A DNA stretch of 64,000 nt from Zingiber officinale (GCF_018446385.1 NC_055996.1:51072365-51136364); one strand, 5' to 3'; positions 33,770-45,757 are shown, counted from the first letter of the stretch. Made by a program: numbers and translations. The notes: generated by a model from the letters alone, not told the origin.

Positions 33770-36741
33770 GGATTGCCACCCAAGTAGTGCTCGTTTATGG
33801 TCATGAGCTTGGCCCCTTTTAATTCACTCCGGAGGGCTTGGCTCAGAAAAATATAGCCTCTCCTCTCCATCAATTGGTGTTCCAAGGAAATACTTTTTTA
33901 ATTGCTGCCCATTTACCTTGCATTGTCTGAATTCCTCATTTCAAATATCAACTGCTCCATATGAATATACTTTTTGAATTTTGAATGGTCCCATCCACCA
34001 TGACTTTAACTTCCCAAGGAAAAGTTTCAATCTATAGTTGAATAATAATACTAGGTCTCCTTTGAATTCCTATTGTATGATATACATATCATACCATTTC
34101 TTTGTTCTTTCTTTATAAGACCTAGTGTGTTCATATTCATCCATCCATAATTTATCCAATTCATTTAGTTGGGGTTTCCTTTTCTCTCTAACTGCCTTCA
34201 AGTCAAAATTGAGGCGTTGTATTGCCTAATAAGCCTTGTATTCCAATTCCACTGGAAGATGACATGGCTTCCCATAGACTAGCCGAAATAGAGACATTCC
34301 GATTGGAGTCTTGTAAGTAGTTCGATATGCCCATAAAGCTTCATCTAATTTTAGGGATCAATCCTTTTGAGATACAAATACTGTCTTTTCCAATATCACA
34401 TTGACCTCTCTATTGGAAATTTCCACTTGCCTACTAGTCTGCGGATGATATGGTGTTGCAATCTTGTGACTAATCCCATATTTCTTAAGTTATCAAATGG
34501 CTTTTCAATAAAAAGAGACCCTCCATCACTTATAAGTACTCTAGGGACTTTGAATCGAGTAAAGATTATCTTCTTAAATAATTTAATTACGATTCTAGCA
34601 TCACAGGTAGGGGAAGCGATAGCTTCCACCCATTTAGACATATAGTCAACCGCAACTAGAATGTACTTATTTTTGCATAATGAAGGAAAAGGTCACATGA
34701 AATATATTCCCCAAACATCAAATAATTTGACTTCAAGAATATAGTTTAGAGGCATCTCATGTCTCTTGGTGATGTTTCCCATATTCTAACACCAATCACA
34801 AGATTGAATATACTCCCTTGCATCCTTGAATAATTATGGCTAAAATAATCTGGCCTGAAGAATTTTCTTGGTTGTTTTTACAATCCCCAAATGTCCACCA
34901 TAAGATAATGAATGATAATGGAACATAATTTCTTTAATTTCCTATTCAGAAACACATCTTCGGTAGATTGCATCGTCACATTTCTTGTAAAGGAGAGGCT
35001 CATCCCATACATAATACTTAACATCAAAGAAGAATTTTTTTTTATGTTGGTAAGATAGATTTGGTGGAATAACCTTGCTGACAAGGTAATTTGCAATATA
35101 TGCATACCACGACACCTTTGCACTAGATATGGATAAAAGATGTTCATCCGAAAAAAATCATTAATAGGTAAATCATTCTCCGGATCTCTTTGTCCATCAT
35201 GCCATATTCTAGATAAGTGATCCAGTACCATATTTTCTGCTCCTTTCTTATCTCTTATTTCTAAGTTAAACTCTTAAAGAAGCAATATCTATCTAATAAG
35301 CCATGGTTTGACATATTTTTTACTAAGCAAATACCGTATGGCCACATGATCCATATAGACTATGGCTCTCAAACCCTCCAAGTATGATCTAAATTTATCA
35401 AATGCAAAAATCATTGCCAATAATTCTTTTTCTGTGGTGGCGTAATTTATTTGGGCTTCATCCAAAGTTTTATTGGCGTAGTGAATGTCATGTAGTTTTT
35501 TATCTTTCCTCTACCCCAATACTACTCCTACAACAAAATCACTAGAGTTGGACATTATTTCAAATCAAAGTTTCCAATCTGGTGCTTGAATTAATGGGGC
35601 AGTAATAAGGGCTCTTTTGAATTTCTTGAAGGCTTCAAAGAAATGTTTGTCAAAATAGAATTCTGTATCCTTAATCAAAAGATTAGTCAATGGTTTAGAG
35701 ATTTTAGAGAATTTCTTTATAAATCTCAAATAAAATCTGACATGGCCAAGAAACTCCTCACTTCCTTCACATTGATTGGTAGAGGAAGTCTCTTGATTGC
35801 TTCTACCTTTGCCTGATCAACCTCTATTCCATGTTCTAAAATTTTGTGTCCTAATACTATTTTTTCTTTTACTATGAAGTGACATTACTCCCAATTGTGA
35901 ACCAAATTCACTTCTTCACATCTCCAAATAACTTTAGAAAGATTGAATAGGCAATAATCGAAACTAGTTCCATACACTAAGAAGGCATCCATAAATACTT
36001 CCATTATGTCTTTCTATCATATCTGAGAAAATAGCCATCATACAACATTGGAAAGTGGTGGGAGCATTACACAATCCAAAAGGCATTCGTCGATAAGCAA
36101 AAGTTCTATAAGGGCATGTAAAGTGGTTTTCTCTTGATCGTGGAGATATATCGGAATTTGATAGAACCAAGCATACAACCAAGAATACCCATTCAAATAG
36201 CAGAAATAAGAATGTTTGGCTAGCTCTCAAGCATCTGATCAATAAAGGGGAGGGGCAAATGATCCTTTCGAGTTTCTTTGTTTAACTTCTGATAATCAAT
36301 GTGCATTTGTCATCCAGTAACTGTTCTAGTTGGGATCAATTCATTACTTTCATTTTTGATTATTTTCATCCCCCCTTTTTCAAAACTACATGTACTGGAC
36401 TTACACAACGCACTGTCAAAAATTGAGTATATGATTCCTGTATCTAGTAGCTTTAACACCTCTTTTCTAATCACCTCTTTCATATTAGGGTTTAATCTCC
36501 TTTGATGTTCCACTGAGTATTTATGGTCTTCTTCTAATAAAATTTTGTGCATACATAAAGAAGAACTAACTCCTTTGATGTTATCAATGGTGTATCCAAT
36601 CATTTTCCTATGCAAGATCAACTCTTTAATTAGTTTTTTGTTCTCCAACTCAGTCAGATTTGCATTAACTATTACAAGAAAGGTAGAATTCAACCCAAGA
36701 AATTCATATATGAGGTTAGATGACAGAGCTTTAAGTTCCAC
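33770..36741 (-). pseudogene. Element E pol: reverse transcriptase, RNase H, integrase
   Basis: Minus-strand order. The reverse transcriptase start (36741-36310) has the Athila pattern CMHKILLEEDHKYSVEHQRR and LLDTGIIYSI; a mid part (36242-35964) has FAYRRMPFGLCNAPTTFQ. RNase H follows and ends in EIRDKKGAENMVLDHLSR (about 35270-35210). The integrase core (about 34780-34396) has FDVWGIYFM, VSKWVEA-like [11 protein letters not shown] and [10 protein letters not shown]. The C-terminal part runs to HDHKRALLGWQ (about 33770). Stops and frameshifts occur throughout. The catalytic YxDD box lies in a broken stretch and I could not confirm it. Confidence 0.8.
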
Positions 36742-37800
36742 TTAAAATTTTAGGCACAATTGAATTCTGCTCAGATATCTTTATCTGCTCATATTTCGGT
36801 AATAGTCCAGGGATTCTTTGCATGTCCTCCACTACTTCTCCCCAATTCAAACTTTCCTTTATAGGATCTTCTAATGTTAGTAGGAGTAGGTCGATGTTGT
36901 TACATCCATCTCTACCTAAAGCATCTTTATAGTTCTTATCCATAATTTCTTCCATTGGAGAAGCCATAAAATCTAGCATTTGTGTCTGGGTTCCACTACA
37001 CCAAGGAAACAGTTCCTCAAAATCTTCATGATGAAAATGAAAGTCTTCATCCGAAAGGCTTCGAGTTCCACTACTCTTTTGACTCTGTTCCCCATTTTCA
37101 TTAAACTCTACTTCCAATCTTTTAACTTTCATAATTCCCAATGAGAGAGTAATTAGGTTTTCTCTTGACAATTCATTGAGGTTTGTCACTACCTGGTTGA
37201 TTAGTTCGTAAGCTTCATTCAAACTTTTGTTTAGCAAAGAACCTCGAGTAGCCCAATCCAACTGATTCTTGTTCTGAAAAAATATCCCTATGTAAAATAT
37301 ATGGATAATCAACCAGTCCTCAACCTCATGGAGTGGATATTGATATAAAAGTGTTAAGAATCTATCCCATGCTTGGCATAATGTTTCTCCTTCATTTTAT
37401 TCAAAGTGTAAAATTTGATTCCTGAGATGTGTTGTCTTTCGTTTGGGAAAATATTTGTTCAAAAACATTTGCTATAATTCATCCCAAGTCTTAATACTTC
37501 TAGGTTGCAAGGTATTCAGCCAAACTTTTGTGACCCCTCTGAGTCTAAAAGAGAAAATCATTAACAAAATTGAGTCAGTGGGGCTCCTTCATGCTTCATT
37601 ATGTTACAATATCTATAGAGCTCTATTAAATGTGAATAAGGATTTTCTGATTTTGACCCTCCAAACTAATCTTCTTGAATTTTAAAGATAAAAGCTTGAT
37701 CAAGAGTAAAGTTGGGAGTATAAATTCCTAGTGGTTCGATAAGACCCAATTCCCTTGTTGAATTGGGCACAGGTAGTCTTTTAGAGGCCTTTGAACTATT
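36731..37800 (-). pseudogene. Element E gag and linker, protease missing
   Basis: From about 37770 the minus strand gives gag sequence (PNFTLDQAFIFKIQED, FGGSKSENPYSHLIELYRYC), then WLIIHIFYIGI and SLNEAYELINQVV, the capsid end found in Athila gag. A 193-codon frame (37312-36731) then leads to WGEVVEDMQRIPGLLPKYEQ and directly into reverse transcriptase. No CDLGA protease motif lies between, although it is present in element F. An internal deletion is the simplest explanation. Confidence 0.65.
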
Positions 37801-38032
37801 CTTATTTGGTCAGTTAATTTGCTAATTTGAAAGTGCAAATCGTAAAAGCAAGTATTCACAAGGCAAGATACAAATTGCAAGATTAAAGTGCTAGAAAGAA
37901 ATTGCATAAATAAAAATAAGAAAATACAATGTAAACGTAGAACAAAAATTACATAAAATATTTACAAAAAGAAAAAATAAAAATAAAGTTTAGACTAACT
38001 CTAGTGTTTATCTACTAATGTTATATGCACAA

Positions 38033-38050
38033 TCCTCATTAACAACACCA
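38033..38050 (-). other. Primer-binding site of element E
   Basis: On the minus strand TGGTGTTGTTAATGAGGA, six bases from the LTR, is a decayed form of the TGGCGCCGTTGCCGGGGA site found in Athila/Tat elements. Copies F (58803-58820) and G (60531-60543) are better preserved. Confidence 0.65.
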
Positions 38051-38056
38051 AAAAAT

Positions 38057-38500
38057 TGATGTCTACAATCTGCAAGTACACACAATTATTATCATGCGCT
38101 AAAAGATATCAAACCCATAAAGATTGGATATAAGCACTAAAGATCAATCACGATGAATTAGCTAAATGATCGGGAATTGAGAATCTTTGCCCTAATATAG
38201 AGAGAAGTAAGTAGAGAGAGAGAGGAAGAGTAAAGAGATTTTGGTTGAGGAAACTTGGTTGAGGAAAGTGTTCTAGGAGCACAGTTTCATTGTGATGCTA
38301 ATCAATATATTAGGAATCACCTATTACCCATCCTCTATGCCTATATACATGTAGGAAATTTTAATTCAATTCTAACGCTATCTCGCGATAGTTGTGGTGG
38401 AGTGCTATCTCTATTGGTATCAAATGTTACCAGATGGAAATGGTCCCTAGGAAGTCTGGTTCAAGAGATACCCTTGTCCCTAGGGCCCCCTAGTCATACA
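38057..38500 (-). repeat. 5' LTR of element E, first part
   Basis: It begins TGATGTCTACAATCTGC and follows LTR 27101-28910 in order. It stops at ATACA (38496-38500), where the copia element enters, and continues at 53561. Confidence 0.8.
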
Positions 38501-38986
38501 TGTTGGAAGATCGGTGGTCGGCTTGAAGGGGTCGGGGTTGGATAGCTAGGTCACCCCCAAATCGATTTCTTCTCTACAAGAGGGTTAGTGCATAGCGGAA
38601 ATACAAAAACTAAAGCAATTAGAAACAAATAAGAATACAAACGCTAACACGCTCGATGTAACGTGGTTCGGAGATGATGCTCCTACTCCACGACGTGTCC
38701 TTGAGGTGGACGAGCCCTTGATCCTTCGGTGGATCAGTCCCCAGCACTTTCCGGCCAAAGCTTCTCCTTCTCGGTGGAGCAAACCTCTCACAAAATGATC
38801 TCTTCCTCTTTACAAGATGGATTTTAAATTGGGAGGAAGAGGATTGAACTTGGAAGCTTTGGGCAAGACTAAGAAGGTTTACAATTAGCACCAGTAACCC
38901 TCTTCAAGCCCCAAAACATTCCTTAAATAAGAGGAGAAAGTTGATCACAAATCAACTCAAACCCCGACACCAGTCGACTGGTCCAA

Positions 38987-39310
38987 CACTACAACAAAAT
39001 CGCTCATAGACATCGGTTTTCCACCGGTGTCTATTTGATTTTCGACCGATGTCTATCAAGCCGATGTTAAAAGTCTGTCATTTTAGACATCGAGTTAAAA
39101 CCGGTGTAGTATCACTTAACGACACCGGTCTTCGAATCGGTTATTAACCGGTGTAGTATCACTTAACGACACCGTTTCATCAACGATGTAAAACCGATGT
39201 AATATTGTATGTTAATAACACCAGTTTTGGCAGCGGTAAATGACCGATGTAATATTACTTTATAACACCGGTTTTTACATCGGTGGAAAACCGATGTAAT
39301 ATGTATATTT
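38987..39310. repeat. CACTA2 left subterminal repeats
   Basis: About twelve copies of gacatcgg/ccgatgtc and gacaccgg/ccggtgt in both orientations, several as facing pairs around ttttt or aaaac. The right end (44935-45157) has the same words. Such arrays are the expected binding sites of the element's TNPA-type protein. Confidence 0.88.
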
Positions 39311-39557
39311 TTTAACAGCACAGATTTGATTTTAAAACCGACAATAACAAAAAAAAATACACAAATATTCACAAATTGTACAAATATTCTTCATTCAATA
39401 ATATCCATAAAATACACAAATATTCACAAATTATATAAATAATCTTCTTACAACAATATCCATAAAATACCCAAACATTCTTTTTACATCAAAAGCTAGC
39501 TAATAGATATCAAAATCAAAGTATAACATTCTGTTAACACATCAAGGTACAACTGTC

Positions 39558-39638
39558 TCAAATGTAATCTAGCATGCATTCAGCCCACTCGAACCGCACT
39601 TCATCAATTTCAACTCTGGAGTACTTGAGATTTGTAAA
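39558..39638 (-). pseudogene. Tail exon of a CACTA TNPA/Ulp1-type gene
   Basis: After a tttttacag acceptor, 27 codons end in TGA and contain EIDEVRFEWAECM. The last exon of the CACTA1 gene has [12 protein letters not shown] in the same place and orientation. This shows CACTA2 derives from a coding CACTA element and indicates the transcription direction. The exons that should precede it are not recognised. Confidence 0.7.
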
Positions 39639-40730
39639 CTGTAAAAACACATAGATCCACCATATGTCAAATAACTAAAACAAATGTGTGCATGTATCAA
39701 ATAAAATAGAATACTGAGTTTTTAAAGGCTGCTGTGGAAGATAACGAATATAACATAGAATCTAAAACTTTCATATATGACACTTAGTATATGCTGCTTA
39801 GAATATAACATAGATAATTTGCTCCTTCTAATTCAAGTGTACAGATTGATAAGAACCGACAGCATCATACAACAACTTACTAGGCATGATAATGGTTGAA
39901 CAAAGAAATATGACTACACAACAAATCCAGTGAAGGAAGCATAGAAGAACAAAGCTACCTCTGATGAAGAGATATACTATTTATTGTACTACCTCTGATG
40001 TCATCTTGGTATCCTGAATATCCTGCACTAAGCCCCCTATTTTCTGTGATTTCTGCTACCAACCACAGCAGCAAGGAATGCGGCAAGAAGGCAGCTGCCT
40101 CCTTAGTTCAGCACTCAAAACAACAAGTTAGAGCTTCCTTTTGAACACTCAAACTAGAACACTCAAACAAGTTAGAGTTGATGTGTATTTATCCTTTTTG
40201 TCTTGTCTTTTGATCCAGATATCAGCATCATAGGTGAATTAACTAGAAAACTCTACATGTTTTGCTTCAAATAATCTCTCAACTGTACAACCTTCAGTCA
40301 TTATTATCTTTCTCATGTTTTTTTAAGGTCGACTTGGGGAATCCATCCTTTGACATAAGGCATTACATCCAGGTGCCTAATTGCTTGAGATAACAAGTCG
40401 ATGGCAATAAATACCTACTCCCCAAATGATCATTTGTTCTTTATTGGTTACTACAGTCAGTCATATGGAGCATGGTTCGCATGAGAGCAACGCCCAACTA
40501 TAAAGGCGCACCTTTAAACACTGCATTTGGAAATATTAGGGTAACTGTAACTCTCTTGTAAGCCACCAAAAGTTCTTTTAACAAACTGGACGTGAAGCTG
40601 AGGCATTGATGGGCAAAACTAAGATCAATTGGCCTTTTAACCCCAAGTAAGTAATACCTACAGGAACCCATAGCAGTTAAAAAAAAGTGTAGGCTGACAT
40701 CTGAAGGATTTGCAATTTAAACTAAGAAAA

Positions 40731-40859
40731 TTAGAAAAATTTCTCACTATCACCCAGCTTAAAACCAGGGATACAGACATCTGTAAAGTCAGCATCTTCT
40801 TCCTCAATTAATTTCTTTATTGTTCCAGATGTTGTTTGACATATTAGTGCTTTCCTCAT
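40731..40859 (-). pseudogene. Unidentified exon-like open frame in CACTA2
   Basis: A 42-codon minus-strand frame containing TSGTIKKLIEEEDADFTDVC, ending FKLGDSEKFF and TAA. Its composition is protein-like and unlike the surrounding AT-rich DNA, and it lies just downstream of a DWF5-like exon. I do not recognise the family. It could be part of a fourth captured gene, a retained CACTA exon, or chance. Confidence 0.35.
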
Positions 40860-40909
40860 ATGCTATATTTATCAACAGCTCAAAGAACAGATGTAAAGAT
40901 AAAATTGAC

Positions 40910-43224
40910 CTGTTTGATGCAATATGTGACGGCAAGAACAGCCCAGGACATCATACCAAATCGGCAGTTTGTAAAAACCTTGATGTCAAAGTTTTTGCCG
41001 ATACGAGGATACAGTTCCATGCCCTGCACAAGAAAAAAAAATTGTCCACAAACTGTATAAATTGCAGCTACATTGATAGGAAAAATTAGGCTGAAAAGCA
41101 TTGCCAAGTAATTCATTTGTTCATTATAGAAGGATATTAATACATGAGATACAACTTGCATAATAACAACACATAGCTAGAAAAACTAGCATGAAGAAAG
41201 GCACAAACCAAATGGTTGAGCAAAAGGAAGTCCAACAATATCAACAAGAGGTAAGATCCTCATGTGGTTTTAATGGCAATTATTTAAAAGCAAAGAATAA
41301 CCTATTCCACCTAAGGTTTCCTCTGCCAGGACCTCATATTAGTGAATATACTTCTCCGTGCAAGAAAATTGAACAAGCAGTGTGAGGCAAGTGTTTATTG
41401 TATAGCCAGAAATCAAACTTTACTGATAAAAAGAGGAGAATTTCAATTCTGTCAAGATGCTCTTTTCCCAACAACTTAACATGAATGGAGCTTTAGAGAT
41501 TGAAAAGTTCATGGAACTGCAGAACTAGCTTGAAAAGCTTAAATAGAGACCAGGCAGGAAAGTATTCCAATGCGCCATATTCAAATTGACTTGTGACATC
41601 CCAATTCATTGGGTATTCCTTATAATGAAAGCTAGAATGTGGTTGCCGAAATCAAAGACATCATATTCTAAGCCATGTTTAAAGAGTTTTTACATGTATG
41701 TGATATTATATAAGATCCCATCATCATAGTAAAAATAATCCTATTGTTGCAACAGAAGTACATGCATATGTGTATTATAGTTGGCAGTGAGACCAAGGAT
41801 GTGAGAGAATTTTTTTTCCATGACGGTGAATATATGGCAACATTGAATATTGGTGGGCAAGTGTTTTAGATTTCTAAATAAATCATTTCATAAGATTTCA
41901 CATAATGGAAAAAATACTTGAAGGTTTTTTGTGATTCAGTTGGTTCCACAAGTAGATATGGTTAGAAAATATCCTCTGAACTCTTAAGTCAACATATCTT
42001 GGATCACGAACAAACACATATAGAGTAGGCAATGAAACATTTGAAAATAAAATACTAATGAAGTCACAAATAAGGTTATTCATTTGTACCAAACATAAAT
42101 ATTTAACTAATTTTTTTTAAGGAAATTGCATTTTCCAATGCAATTTGATCTCATGGTACTCCTTTTACGACTAAAACCCTCAACACCAAAACATGTTATA
42201 GCACAATTCCCCATGGAAATATCTAGAGCATTAACTACTAGTCTTGGGTAGTTCTGCTCCCTGGTGTTGGCTAATGATTGAGAGTTAACTATTCAACAAA
42301 ACAAATCACAGAGTGATTTTCCTGTTTAAGTCTGTGATCAAGAGCATATATTACTTTCTATACTAAAAAAGAAAATGAATGAGGCTACATTGAATTTATG
42401 ACATTTGACTTTAGCAAATAGACGTGCTTTTTTAATGTTTGTTGAGGATAAACATGCACAGTTAAGAAGCAAAAGAGAATCAATTGGTTAAAGAGACAAC
42501 CAGAAGAAAGTAAGACTGTTACATATTCTACAAAGTACACTTACATACACAAATATAGTTTAATCTATATGCAGATTGGAGAAATATCATGTAACCATTA
42601 GTACAGAGAATGGAAATGCAAGAATAGAGTGCACCCATGCAAACATAATTGTAATATGTAAAAATAGTGATACATCTGGGAACAAGTAACAGATAAAATC
42701 CTTCACTATCAAATATAGCTAATAAAAGTTTAAGCATTGGCACATAACCTGCCATGATTAGGTAACAGTGATTAAAAAATAAATCAACAAATCCATTGTA
42801 ATATGTTCATTTGTTTTTTTTTTGAGATATTTGCAAGGCCCCTGCATACTCCATAGTATCTCAAATTATCAATCAGATGCATTTATCTGATTATTTTATG
42901 TGCAATCAATCCAGAAAAAAACAATGACACAACAACTCTGCAAATGATGTCTGGTTAAGAAAGCTCACCCAATAAAAATCAATTATGAAGTTCCCTAATG
43001 AACCAGAATCCGAAGAAGATGGTGCCAAATGACCCTTTGGAGAAAAACAATCATCTCAAATTAGGAACAAAGGACAGTAATAACCATAGGAAAAGCTAGA
43101 TTGAAATTTACAGAAGCTCACTTTCAAGTATAACAAAATGCAGAACACTAAGCTTCCCAGAATAAGTGCTGAATAAATTTCTCCCAGGTGATCATACACG
43201 ACTGCTGGGTTGAAGATTCCAAAC
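40910..43224 (-). pseudogene. DWF5: Captured fragment of a sterol delta-7 reductase (DWF5-like) gene, three exons
   Basis: Three minus-strand exons, each with AG acceptor and GT donor and correct phase. Exon a (43224-43122, 103 nt) encodes FGIFNPAVVYDHLGEIYSAL and a hydrophobic segment ending LLYLK. Exon b (43034-42969, 66 nt) encodes GHLAPSSSDSGSLGNFIIDF. Exon c (41023-40910, 114 nt) encodes GMELYPRIGKNFDIKVFTNC followed by MMSWAVLAVTYCIKQ. These are consecutive middle segments of plant 7-dehydrocholesterol reductase, a membrane enzyme of sterol and brassinosteroid synthesis. I recognised the family from memory, without a search. The N- and C-terminal exons are absent, so no active enzyme can result. 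The intron between b and c is about 1.9 kb. Confidence 0.88.
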
Positions 43225-43935
43225 CTTCAAAGATAATTCAAGAAGCACTGGTCATAGTTAAAAGTTAGAAGTATGTTAAAATAAAGATAAATACACATGA
43301 ATTGCCAACCGATGTCAAAAAATGTGCATACATGTAGAGGAAAATAAGAGATGCAACTAGGTGTCTATAAACCACTCATCTAACTCCCTGCAGAGAAACA
43401 AAATCCTACGTATGCACAACAATACGAAAAAGTATGAAATTAAACCATTTAATTACATACTTGAGGTATGAGTTAAACATAGGAGATCAACAAATTTAGC
43501 AATAACAATGGTAATCATCATGGCGACTTATCATTAATACTAACAAAGATTTCCTTTTTCCCTCCACCCCTTACATCTTCAACTCTAATTAATCCAAATA
43601 CTTGAGAGTTTATGCACTTTACTAACAATATTCAGTCTTTGTCTGCATGACTTTATGCCTCTGTATATGCTTTGTGAACCTTGATCACAAGATAGGACTT
43701 TACCATGTGCTATTAAATTTGGAAAAAGTGGCATACTTGTAGCCGTTTAAGTGATATGCTAGTATATAAAATAAAAAAGATTGCCATTACCTTCAAAACT
43801 TACAACAAATAGCAATCAAACCAATCTCCATAGCTTGTGTTTTCCAAAAACAGAAATTGGAAACGAGAAAGAAAAAAAACCACAAATTTATGTCGGAAAC
43901 GAAAATTTGCGGGAGGGAAAGACAGGGAGTTTCAC

Positions 43936-44323
43936 CTCGTCGGATTCCTCCTTCTCCTCCACCTTCTCCTCCTTCTTAGGCTCCTCTGCAGTTGGGGCGC
44001 CGCCCGTGCCGCCGCTACCAGGGGCGGCGACCCCGATGGCAGCCACAGAGCCACCGGAGGGCACGGAAGCGAACTTCTCCCGGCCGGCAGCGATGACTTC
44101 CGTTATGTCCTTGCCCTTGACTTCCGCGAGGAAGTGGTTGATCCTCTTATCCTCTGCCTCCGCTCCCACTACAAGCAAGAAACAAGGATCACCGAAATGA
44201 AACCAAGATAAATATGAGAGGGAAGAGAGTTCGACCTGATTCAAGGATGGATCTGATATCATCGGCGGAGGGGTTGGGGTTGCCGCCGAGGACGGCCAGG
44301 AGATAAGCCGCCACAATTTTCAT
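43936..44323 (-). pseudogene. RPP2: Captured fragment of the 60S acidic ribosomal protein P2 gene
   Basis: Exon 1 (44323-44236, 88 nt) starts with ATG and encodes MKIVAAYLLAVLGGNPNPSA followed by DDIRSILES. Exon 2 (44168-43936, 233 nt) continues in phase (VGAEAEDKRINHFLAEVKGK, then DITEVIAAGREKFASVPSGG) through an Ala/Gly/Pro hinge to EEPKKEEKVEEKEESDE, and stops at a GT donor. Splice signals are intact. The usual short last exon encoding the conserved acidic C-terminal tail was not found nearby. P2 is part of the ribosomal stalk. The 107 codons have no stop, suggesting recent capture or constraint. Confidence 0.93.
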
Positions 44324-44429
44324 CTTCGCTTCGAGATTTGCAGACGACGATGCCGCTGTTGCAAGGTCTCGGACCTCTCGGTGATGAGTGCGTAGAATGA
44401 GGTGGGTCGGCTTAATTCCAATTTGTATC

Positions 44430-44450
44430 TTATCAAAACCCTAGGGTTGG
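44430..44450 (-). promoter_or_regulatory. Telo-box-like motif upstream of the P2 fragment
   Basis: The sequence aaaccctagggtt occurs about 110 bp upstream of the P2 start codon. AAACCCTA motifs are frequent in promoters of plant ribosomal protein genes. It suggests that the capture included the P2 5' region and perhaps promoter activity. Confidence 0.5.
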
Positions 44451-44738
44451 GTCAGCGGAGGGAGGGCAGCGGAATGCAGGAGTAGGGGTGGGAGACGCAG
44501 CGGCGGCGGCTAGGGGAAAGTTGGTCTTGGCCTTGGAACCACGGAACGCGCGAGCGGCGGAGTCGTAGGCCAGAGCGGCAGCCTCGGCCGAGTCGAAGGT
44601 TCCGAGCCACACCCTGACCTTCTTCCAGGGGTCCCTGATCTCGGCCGCGAACCGCCCCCACGGCCGCTTTCGCACGCCGCGGAACCGCGTCTCCGCTACT
44701 GCCGCCGCCGGCTCCACCAGAACTCGGCCTTTCTTCAT
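44433..44738 (-). pseudogene. Captured ERF transcription factor fragment with complete AP2 domain
   Basis: A GC-rich minus-strand frame from MKKGRVL (44738) contains one AP2/ERF domain (44687-44511, 59 residues: [20 protein letters not shown] to KAKTNFPL). It includes the Ala and Asp positions typical of ERF rather than DREB members. After the domain there are only about 25 residues, so the C-terminal regulatory part is missing. The frame is also open upstream to 44807. The end of the frame runs toward the P2 promoter-like sequence, so the junction between the two captures probably lies at 44440-44500. Confidence 0.88.
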
Positions 44739-44934
44739 CTGGCCAACAGATCGACGGAATGAAAAGGAACAAAAGAAGGGGGAAGAGGGAGCGAGAAATG
44801 GGATCAAAGGAAGAGGAGTGCTAATTTCGCCATGTCGAATTGTTCAAAATTGGGGAGATAAATTGGCTGGTTGCTTCATCCAAGGCGAGGAGAAACCCAA
44901 AAGAAAGGGCGCTAAGAAAGTCCGCCAGAATTTT

Positions 44935-45157
44935 GGTTCATAGACACCAGTTTTAAAAACCGCGGTTAAAATCGGTGTCTATTAATGAAAAAAAGGCGCT
45001 CATAGACATCGGCTAAAAAAACCGATGTCTATGAGCGAAAATCTGCGCTCATAGACACCGGTTTTTGGAAAAACCGGTGTAAAATACTCAAAGACATCGG
45101 TTTTTGCTTAAAACTGTTGTTGTTCCACTGATGTCTATGAGGGTTTTTCTTGTAGTG
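44935..45157. repeat. CACTA2 right subterminal repeats and terminal inverted repeat
   Basis: Copies of agacacc-gg-tttt and agacatcgg occur at about 44942, 44972, 45005, 45024, 45053, 45094 and 45133 in both orientations, ending at the CACTA terminus. Matches the left end. Confidence 0.88.
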
Positions 45158-45164
45158 CAAGCAC

Positions 45165-45380
45165 CAGTCGACTGGTCCAAGCACCAGTCGACTAGTGTGC
45201 CGTTGGACCCAGCCAACGGCTCTCTGCAGAAAGTCAAATTCTGCCAACGGCTATGTACTAGTCGATTGGTCTCAGGACCAGTCGACTGGTCCCCGTAGCC
45301 GACAAGCACAGAATGCTTCTGTGCATTCTGTGAAGCTGGATCAGTCGACTGGTCCTATTACCATTCAACTGGTCCCAATA
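45165..45380. repeat. CCAGTCGACTGG palindrome array in the copia-3 left LTR
   Basis: Copies of ccagtcgactggt and variants (ccagtcgactagt, tagtcgattggt, cagtcgactggt) lie at about 45165, 45184, 45260, 45279, 45339 and 45363; one more precedes CACTA2 at 38970. The right LTR carries the series at 52980-53192. The core is a perfect 12-bp palindrome. Confidence 0.88.
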
Positions 45381-45739
45381 CATTCACTCCTCTCATCCTT
45401 TCCGGAGTCGCCTTTGAAGTCCTCTTCCTCGGCCTTCGTCCCTCAGATGCACCCGAGCCCGCGGCCCCTCTCCATGCCATCCTTCACGCTACCTTGAAGT
45501 CCACTTCCCTCGACTCCACTCCATTGCTCCTCGTCCAGCGGTCCCTCGGATGTCTTCCACACCATCCTTCATCGACTCAACGATCCGAGCCCTTGGATGA
45601 GCTTCCCACACCTAGCCGCACCAACTTCCTCATGTGTTTCACCAAGTCCTGCAAGACTCAAATACATATCAAATACATATGAAAGCCTAACTTAAACTCT
45701 TTGACACACACATCAAAACCTAGGTCGATTGCACCAACA

Positions 45740-45757
45740 ATCTCCCCCTTTTTGATG
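45740..45757 (-). other. Polypurine tract of copia-3
   Basis: On the minus strand catcaaaaagggggagat abuts the 3' LTR. It is nearly identical to the tract at 957-974 before the Sirevirus LTR. Confidence 0.9.

Larger units (their letters stand above)
38987..45157 (-). mobile_element. CACTA2: CACTA transposon carrying fragments of several host genes (Pack-CACTA)
   Basis: The termini CACTACAACAAAA (38987) and TTTTTCTTGTAGTG (ending 45157) form the common CACTACAAgAAAA type, with target duplication CAA at 38984-38986 and 45158-45160. The undisturbed site is visible in the other LTR (about 52995). Subterminal repeats carry gacatcggtt/aaccggtgtc. No transposase gene remains, only a tail exon (39638-39558) like that of CACTA1. 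Inside, all on the minus strand, are exons of an ERF gene, of ribosomal protein P2 and of a sterol delta-7 reductase. It needs a transposase supplied by another element. Confidence 0.93.

Noticed and set aside
43781..44211. Plus-strand frames opposite the P2 fragment
   Set aside because: They mirror the GC-rich P2 exons; the minus strand has the protein match, splice sites and start codon.
43936..44323. A functional host ribosomal protein P2 gene
   Set aside because: It lies between CACTA ends within a retrotransposon LTR, and the last exon with the conserved C-terminal tail is missing.
44452..44772. Second minus-strand frame overlapping the ERF fragment
   Set aside because: It is a shifted reading of the same GC-rich DNA and shows no AP2 pattern.
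45029..45682. Short frames in the copia-3 LTRs (also 52629-53498)
   Set aside because: Both LTRs carry them at matching places, they overlap palindromes and regulatory sequence, and they have no known domain.
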